This document shows, in pieces, positions 56,739-64,000 of a stretch of DNA of 64,000 nucleotides. Position 1 is the stretch's first letter, and every line of letters starts with the position of its first letter. Origin of the DNA: JASLDZ01 sp965199975 (lineage in GTDB: Bacteria; Pseudomonadota; Alphaproteobacteria; Caulobacterales; Caulobacteraceae); NCBI GenBank assembly GCA_965199975.1, contig OZ241340.1:1984001-2048000 (forward strand), in the 5' to 3' direction. Both the position numbers and the translations under genes were made by a program. The notes below the pieces were generated by a model. The model made no database searches and was not told the origin of the DNA. It saw only the letters and a list, made by a program, of their open reading frames with translations.

Positions 56739-57611
56739 TCAGCCCGCCGGCTGCGGGTCGGGCGGCAACACGGGCGCCTCGCGCAGCAGCACGATGGCGA
56801 TGCGGCGGTTGCCGGGGAGAGTGGGATCGTCGGGGTAGAGCGGGTCGGCGTTCGCCTTGCCGGAGACCTGGTAAATGCGATCGGGGTTGACGCCCGCCTC
56901 CTGCACCACCGCGCGGGCGGCGTCGGCGCGCGCGGCGCTGAGCGCCCAGTCGTCGCCGGCTCCGCCGAGCCCCGCGCTGGTGTGGCCGGCGATGGTCACG
57001 CGGTTGTGCAGCTGGGCGATCACCTTGGACACGGCGCGCAACAGGAGACGCGCCCGGTCGTTGGGCTTGGCGGAGCCGGGCTCGAACATGGAGCGGCCCT
57101 CCTGGTCGATCAGCTGGATGCGCAGGCCCTCGGGCGTCTGATCGACGAGGAGCTGCTTGGAGAGCTCCGCCAGCTCCGGCATGGACTGCATGGCTTGGCG
57201 CAGGCTTTCGGCGGCGCTCTGGAACTGGTCGTCCTCGCGCCGCTTCTGCGCCTCACGCGCAGCCTGCGCGGCGGCGTCCTTGGCGGTGGCGGGGTCGGCC
57301 TTGACCTCGGGGTTCTCGGCCTGCGGGCGGGTGGAGCCGTCGGCCTTGGCGCCCTCGTCGCCCAGCGAGGTCCCGCCCAGTATGCCGCCCGAGCCCGACT
57401 GGGTGGGGCTGACGCTGGCGGGGGCGAAGTAGTCGGCGATGCCCTTCTTCTGTTCGGGGCTCGTGGTGTTGATCAGCCACATCAGCAGGAAGAAGGCCAT
57501 CATGGCGGTGACGAAATCGGCGTAGGCCACCTTCCACGCGCCGCCGTGGTGCCCGCCGCCGGACACCTTCTTGATCTTCTTGATCAGGATCGGAGCGTCG
57601 CCGTACGCCAT
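56739..57611 (-). CDS. motB: MotB-type flagellar motor stator protein
   Basis: A 290-aa stator protein: GGAWKVAYADFVTAMMAFFLLMWLINTTS gives one membrane helix with the proton-path Asp, then a plug region (IADYFAP). An OmpA-like wall-binding domain (about 160-280) follows with GHTSAGLG, LSAARADAAR and NRRIAIVLL. It pairs with MotA to drive flagellar rotation. motA is not next to it, as is usual in Caulobacterales. Start ATG 57611. A long Ala/Lys-rich stretch (about 95-140) separates plug and wall domain. Confidence 0.94.
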   Translation of the reverse strand: MAYGDAPILIKKIKKVSGGGHHGGAWKVAYADFVTAMMAFFLLMWLINTTSPEQKKGIADYFAPASVSPTQSGSGGILGGTSLGDEGAKADGSTRPQAENPEVKADPATAKDAAAQAAREAQKRREDDQFQSAAESLRQAMQSMPELAELSKQLLVDQTPEGLRIQLIDQEGRSMFEPGSAKPNDRARLLLRAVSKVIAQLHNRVTIAGHTSAGLGGAGDDWALSAARADAARAVVQEAGVNPDRIYQVSGKANADPLYPDDPTLPGNRRIAIVLLREAPVLPPDPQPAG

Positions 57612-57725
57612 CGCGGACCTCGCACGGCGCGCAGGGTGCGCCAGCCACGCGGTGATGCGCGGTTAGCGTTAAGACCGCGTTGCGGGTGGCCGAGCCAGTC
57701 TCGCCTCCAAGCGGAGAGGTGAGGC

Positions 57726-58469
57726 ATGGCGCGGACGATCGGCGGGCGCGGACTTGGGCGGCGCGACGGCGGAATGCGCCCCAGGATCGCCGCGGCGGTG
57801 CAGGCCGTGCTGATGTACGCGACGATCGTCGTGGTGCTCGTGCTCCTCACCCCGGCGGGGGTCATGGGCGGCGGCGCCCTTCCCAAGCTCGTGTTTCTCG
57901 TGCGGACGCTGGTTTTGCTCGCGCTGGCGACCGCCTTCCTGTGGATGCGCGGCGCCACTTGGGCGGACGTGGGACTGCGGCGCCCGCGCCTGCTGCGGCT
58001 GCTGGCCGCCGTGCCGCTGGGCTACATCGCCTGCCTGAGCGCTGGCCTCGCGGTGCGGGCGCTTCAAGGTACGCTGAACCCGCATACGGGCGCGGGCAAG
58101 GATTACGCCATGTTCCAGCCTGTGGCCCACCACCTGCCGGAGTACCTCTTCTGGGTGTTCGCCAGCTGGACCACCGTGGCCTTCGGCGAGGAGATGCTGT
58201 TCCGCGGCTTCATGCTCGACGCGCTGCAGCGGGCGCTGGGCGGCCGCACATGGGCGCTTGTCGTCGCGGTGTTGGCGCAGGGCGTGCTGTTCGGCGCGCT
58301 CCACATCTACCAGGGCGTCAACGGGGCGGTGGTGGCCGGGGCGCTCGGCGTGGTGCTGGGCTTTGTCTGGTGGGGAAGCGGCCGCAACCTGTGGGCCGGC
58401 ATCGTCGTCCACGGGCTCATCGACTCGGTGTCGATGACCGTCATCTACTTGGGCCTGCTGCCACACTGA
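57726..58469 (+). CDS. CPBP-family intramembrane metalloprotease
   Basis: A 247-aa membrane protein of the CPBP (CAAX protease/Abi) family with about seven hydrophobic segments. The catalytic motifs are present: EEMLFRG (Glu155-Glu156 and Arg), LFGALHIYQG (His), and GIVVHGLIDS (His and Asp/Ser). Members cleave within membranes or act as self-immunity or maturation proteases; the substrate here is unknown. It lies divergent from motB and 273 bp upstream of rpoB. Confidence 0.9.
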   Translation: MARTIGGRGLGRRDGGMRPRIAAAVQAVLMYATIVVVLVLLTPAGVMGGGALPKLVFLVRTLVLLALATAFLWMRGATWADVGLRRPRLLRLLAAVPLGYIACLSAGLAVRALQGTLNPHTGAGKDYAMFQPVAHHLPEYLFWVFASWTTVAFGEEMLFRGFMLDALQRALGGRTWALVVAVLAQGVLFGALHIYQGVNGAVVAGALGVVLGFVWWGSGRNLWAGIVVHGLIDSVSMTVIYLGLLPH

Positions 58470-58742
58470 TTTCCGCGCGGTGGAGCGGCTGGAGCCCTTG
58501 GCTTCTCCCCCCACTTCCCCTATCTAGCCCGCTTCACCTTACCGAATCGCGCTGGCGCGTGCGCCTTGACACGCGCGCCTAGGGCCCCGAGGCCCGGTCC
58601 GCCGCCCTGGATCGGAGCGAAGGGGCGTCTCCGCTCGCCGGAGGCGACTGACAGCGTCCGGACGCCCGCGAGGGCTCCGGAGGGCGGACGCTCCCACGCT
58701 TTAACGCACGCCGCGCGCATGCCTGCGCGCGAGAGGAGCCAC
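58470..58742 (+). promoter_or_regulatory. Upstream region of rpoB
   Basis: A 273-bp gap before rpoB. Candidate promoter: TTGGCT (58498-58503), 17-bp spacer, TATCTA (58521-58526). A second -35-like TTGACA at 58566 lies in a 7-bp stem (58555-58561/58570-58576) and lacks a -10. GAGAGGAGCC precedes the ATG at 58743. By-eye calls only. No rplJ, rplL or tRNA gene is here, so rpoBC has been separated from the ribosomal protein genes that usually precede it, or those lie elsewhere. Confidence 0.35.
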
Positions 58743-62873
<4,131 letters not shown>

Positions 62874-62966
62874 ACTGGCCGGTTTTCGCTCCGATTACAG
62901 CGAGGGGAGGGGCCGTCAGCTCCTCTCCGTCCGCTTTCCCATACTGACGACAGACTGGGTATTCCA

Positions 62967-64000
<1,034 letters not shown>

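Overview
The window is about 64 kb of GC-rich DNA (third codon positions almost all G or C). It reads as a chromosomal segment of an alphaproteobacterium, most likely Caulobacterales (Caulobacter/Phenylobacterium-like). That placement is an inference from protein style and from housekeeping genes (panB, a YfgM-like gene, bamB and der in a row; bpt; motB; rpoBC). No rRNA, tRNA or CRISPR array was seen.

Positions 1-39393 hold a nearly complete type VI secretion (T6SS) locus. It begins inside tssL (OmpA-fused), then tssM, tagF, and a phosphatase/kinase pair (pppA, ppkA). A convergent minus-strand operon follows: vgrG, an unrecognised 188-aa gene and tagH (FHA). Genes tssA, tssB, tssC, hcp, tagJ, tssE, tssF, tssG and tssH(clpV) close the locus. 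tssJ and tssK are not in the window and probably lie upstream of position 1. Kinase, phosphatase, FHA protein and TagF together imply post-translational control by threonine phosphorylation.

The most unusual feature is a 16-kb cassette (12521-28777) inside the T6SS locus. It holds a periplasmic OmpA-like protein, a FhaC/ShlB two-partner-secretion pore, a 3553-aa filamentous-haemagglutinin exoprotein, and a TPR-CHAT (caspase-like) protein with a signal peptide. The exoprotein and CHAT genes overlap (ATGA), and tssA starts 17 bp after CHAT, so the cassette looks co-transcribed with the T6SS structural genes.

Positions 39394-44725 are accessory: a GGDEF-like/EAL protein, a frameshifted IS3-family transposase remnant, a 572-bp AT-richer scar with a possible aldo/keto-reductase remnant, and two tandem paralogous GT87-type membrane proteins.

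Positions 44770-64000 are mostly core genes: a small membrane protein, an ECF sigma factor with a membrane partner, panB, a YfgM-like protein, bamB, der, chorismate mutase, a TonB-dependent receptor-like protein, a DJ-1/PfpI protein, an orphan PAS histidine kinase, bpt, motB, a CPBP protease, rpoB and the 5' part of rpoC (cut by the window end).
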